Positions 61,856 through 64,000 of a stretch of 64,000 bases of DNA are shown here, in pieces (position 1 is the first letter of the stretch; the number at the start of each line of letters is the position of its first letter). The notes beneath the pieces are model-generated. The model was given only the letters and a program-made list of their open reading frames with translations, was not told the origin of the DNA and made no database searches. The position numbers were made by a program, and so were the translations under genes. Source of the stretch: Microglena sp. YARC (lineage: Eukaryota > Chlorophyta > Chlorophyceae > Chlamydomonadales > Chlamydomonadaceae); contig CM039463.1 of assembly GCA_022414725.1 (NCBI GenBank), forward strand, positions 80,487,420 through 80,551,419, in the 5' to 3' direction.

Positions 61856-62192
61856 GTGTGTTATAGCGGAGAAATTTGTTTTTATGGGGGATCTTGAGTT
61901 TTTTCGGTTTAAGAAGGGGGGTCTCCTGAGGAGCCCCCTTCTTAAATGTGATCAAAAAGCAGGTGGTGATCGTGGCTTGGCAGCCTGGTCCAAATTGAGT
62001 GATGCAAGTGCCAACAGAGGTGTTTTAGCGGAGAAATTTGTTTTTTATGGGGGATCTTGAGTTATTTCGTTTAAGAAAGGGGGTCTCCTGGGGATCCCCC
62101 TAAGTTGAATGTGATCAAAAAGCAGGTGGTGATTGTGGCTTGGCAGCCTGGTTCAAATCGAGTGGTGCAAGTGCCAACAGAGGTGCGTTATA
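61856..62192 (+). repeat. Two downstream copies of the CBM20 exon 3 3' half and donor
   Basis: CTCCTG(A/G)GGA(G/T)CCCC then ATGTGATCAAAAAGCAGGTG, GTGATCGTGGCTTGGCAGCC, GTGCAAGTGCCAACAGAG|GTG at 61922-62035 and 62086-62192, spaced 164 and 163 bp from the true donor. Each includes ~65 bp of donor-side intron (TAGCGGAGAAATTTGTTTTT, ATGGGGGATCTTGAG). The first copy carries a TTCTTAA stop. Confidence 0.93.
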
Positions 62193-62196
62193 GCTA

Positions 62197-62367
62197 GGGG
62201 TCGGCTATGTTATATAATATTAGTGAAAAAATGATATTATATAATATTAGTCGGACGAGCCGCCTCACCAGAATTTCGAATTTATTTGAAAAACTAAGAT
62301 TATTGTGACACAATAATAATATTAGTTAATATTAGTTTTTCAAACACTTATATTAGTTGCCGTTCCC
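62197..62367 (-). mobile_element. AT-rich TA-flanked MITE (type 2), copy 2
   Basis: 171 bp between TA dinucleotides. The minus strand begins GGGAACGGCAACTAATATAA and the left end is GGGGTCGGC. Shares the TGTGACACAATAATAATATT core with 11207-11385. Confidence 0.75.
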
Positions 62368-62473
62368 TATCCATAGGTTGCAGGGACACGAGAGTGCAGG
62401 GGACAGGGCAGACAGGGGTGTGAGGAGGGGACAGGGGTGAGAGGAGGAGACAGGGGTGTGAGGAGGGGACAGG

Positions 62474-63715
62474 GATTGTAACACCATGCGCTGTAGATTG
62501 TAACACCATGCGCTGTAGATCGTAACACCATGCGCTGTAGATTGTTACACCATGCGCTGTAGATTGTTACACCATGCGCTGTAGATTGTTACACCATGCG
62601 CTATAGATTGTTACACCATGCGCTGTAGATTGTAACACCATGCGCTGTAGATTGTTACACCATGTGCTGTAGATTGTTACACCATGCAATGTAGATTGTA
62701 ACACCATGCGCTGTAGACTGTTACACCATGCGCTGTAGATTGTTACACCATGTGCTGTAGATTGTTACACCATGCGCTGTAGATTGTAACACCATGCGCT
62801 GTAGATTGTTACACCATGCGCTGTAGATTGTTACACCATGCGCTGTAGATTGTTACACCATGGGCTGTAGATTGTACACCATAGATTGTTACACCATGCG
62901 CTGTAGATTGTTACACCATGCGCTGTAGATTGTTACACCATGCGCTGTAGATTGTTACACCATGCGCTGTAGATTGTTACACCATGCGCTGTAGATTGTT
63001 ACACCATGCGCTGTAGATTGTTACACCATGCGCTGTAGATTGTTACACCATGCGCTGTAGATTGTTAACACCATGCGCTGTAGATTGTTAACACCATGCG
63101 CTGTAGATTGTTACACCATGCGCTGTAGATTGTTAACACCATGCGCTGTAGATTGTTACACCATGCGCTGTAGATTGTTAACACCATGCGCTGTAGATTG
63201 TTACACCATGCGCTGTAGATTGTTACACCATGCGCTGTAGATTGTTACACCATGCGCTGTAGATTGTTACACCATGCGCTGTAGATTGTTACACCATGCG
63301 CTGTAGATTGTTACACCATGCGCTGTAGATTGTTACACCATGCGCTGTAGATTGTTGCACCATGCGCTGTAGATTGTTACACCATGCGCTGTAGATTGTT
63401 ACACCATGCGCTGTAGATTGTTACACCATGCGCTGTAGATTGTAACACCATGCGCTGTAGATTGTAACACCATGCGCTGTAGATTGTTACACCATGCGCT
63501 GTGGATTGTTACACCATGTGCTGTAGATTGTTACACCATGCGCTGTAGATTATTACACCATGCGCTGTAGATTGTTACACCATGCGCTGTAGATTGTTAC
63601 ACCATGCGCTGTAGATTGTTACACCATGCGATGTAGATTGTAACACCATGCGATGTAGCTTCTAACACCATGCGATGTAGATTGTTACACCATGCGTTGT
63701 AGATAGTTACACCAT
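62474..63715 (+). repeat. 22-bp minisatellite, ~55 copies
   Basis: Unit ATTGTTACACCATGCGCTGT + AG, with variants ATTGTAACACC (first and late copies), ATTGTTAACACC (63062-63185) and CGATGTAG at the end. Variants are clustered, which indicates local expansion of sub-blocks. Preceded by GGGGACAGGGGTGTGAGGA repeats (62400-62472). Confidence 0.95.
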
Positions 63716-63956
63716 ACCTAAAGAAAAATGCTTCCTATGGGGGTATGTGCAGGGGGATGTTGAGTTCAGTGGATGATATCTCGTAATTACTGTGTATACT
63801 TCTTTGTTGGAATTATTATTGTTCCCTTGTGCTGCCAGGGACCACAAGACTGCGTGCGAACTCTAATATTCACTCTGTAGTAACAGGAAGTTATAAGAGC
63901 AGGAAAAGGCTGGCACCCAGGGTGCATTACCAGAGATAGTGCAATGCAGATCTATC

Positions 63957-64000
63957 CTGTATGTATGTTACAGTCCAGGGGTAGGCCAAATAGGCTTAAG
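63957..64000 (+). repeat. Dispersed repeat R1, cut by the window end
   Basis: TCCTGTATGTATGTTACAGT, CCAGGGGTAGGCCAAATAGG. Confidence 0.75.

Overview
This is a repeat-rich nuclear window from a eukaryote, most likely a green-lineage alga. The reasons are a plant-type NF-YB with a non-LEC1 core, a starch-binding CBM20 protein with a chloroplast-type leader, a Ty1/copia element, and spliceosomal GT-AG introns hundreds to thousands of bases long. The species cannot be fixed from the sequence. All four recognisable host genes lie on the + strand. No prokaryotic features, rRNA genes or intact tRNA genes were seen.

Layout. (1) 1-7.4 kb: the last exons of a very large gene resembling the DUF3638/DUF3645 family (exons 1537-1773, 4142-4651, 6288-6731), with introns full of tandem repeats and tRNA-derived SINEs. 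(2) 7.4-18 kb: satellites, MITEs, a PIF/Harbinger-like element of about 1.9 kb (12580-14503) and a fold-back element (17317-17757). (3) 18.2-32.4 kb: an F-box/LRR-like gene (exons 18225-18443, 22001-29278 interrupted, 29866-30171, 31818-32410). A nearly intact Ty1/copia element (22010-28945, 324-bp LTRs differing at one base, target duplication GAAAC) sits nine bases into its second exon. (4) 32.8-43 kb: MITEs, AC-rich DNA, a 1000-N gap (35460-36459), a satellite with degrading sequence quality, minus-strand coiled-coil coding fragments, and a satellite with a conserved core. (5) 44.16-50.59 kb: a complete seven-exon NF-YB gene encoding 161 aa. (6) 50.6-57.2 kb: minisatellites, MITEs and a broken LINE on the minus strand. 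(7) 57.7 kb to the end: a gene for a plastid-type CBM20 protein (exons 57739-58326, 59107-59163, 61691-61855, continuing beyond the window), then a 22-bp minisatellite.

The most unusual signal is how the introns are built. In at least three of the four genes the intron next to an exon contains tandem, decayed copies of that exon's own splice junction. Copies of the acceptor plus the exon 5' part lie upstream, and copies of the exon 3' part plus the donor lie downstream. It is clearest at NF-YB exons 4, 6 and 7, at CBM20 exon 3 and at DUF3638-like exon 1537-1773. This looks like intron growth by repeated tandem duplication across exon edges, leaving arrays of decoy splice sites. It is reported as the main candidate for an undescribed process.
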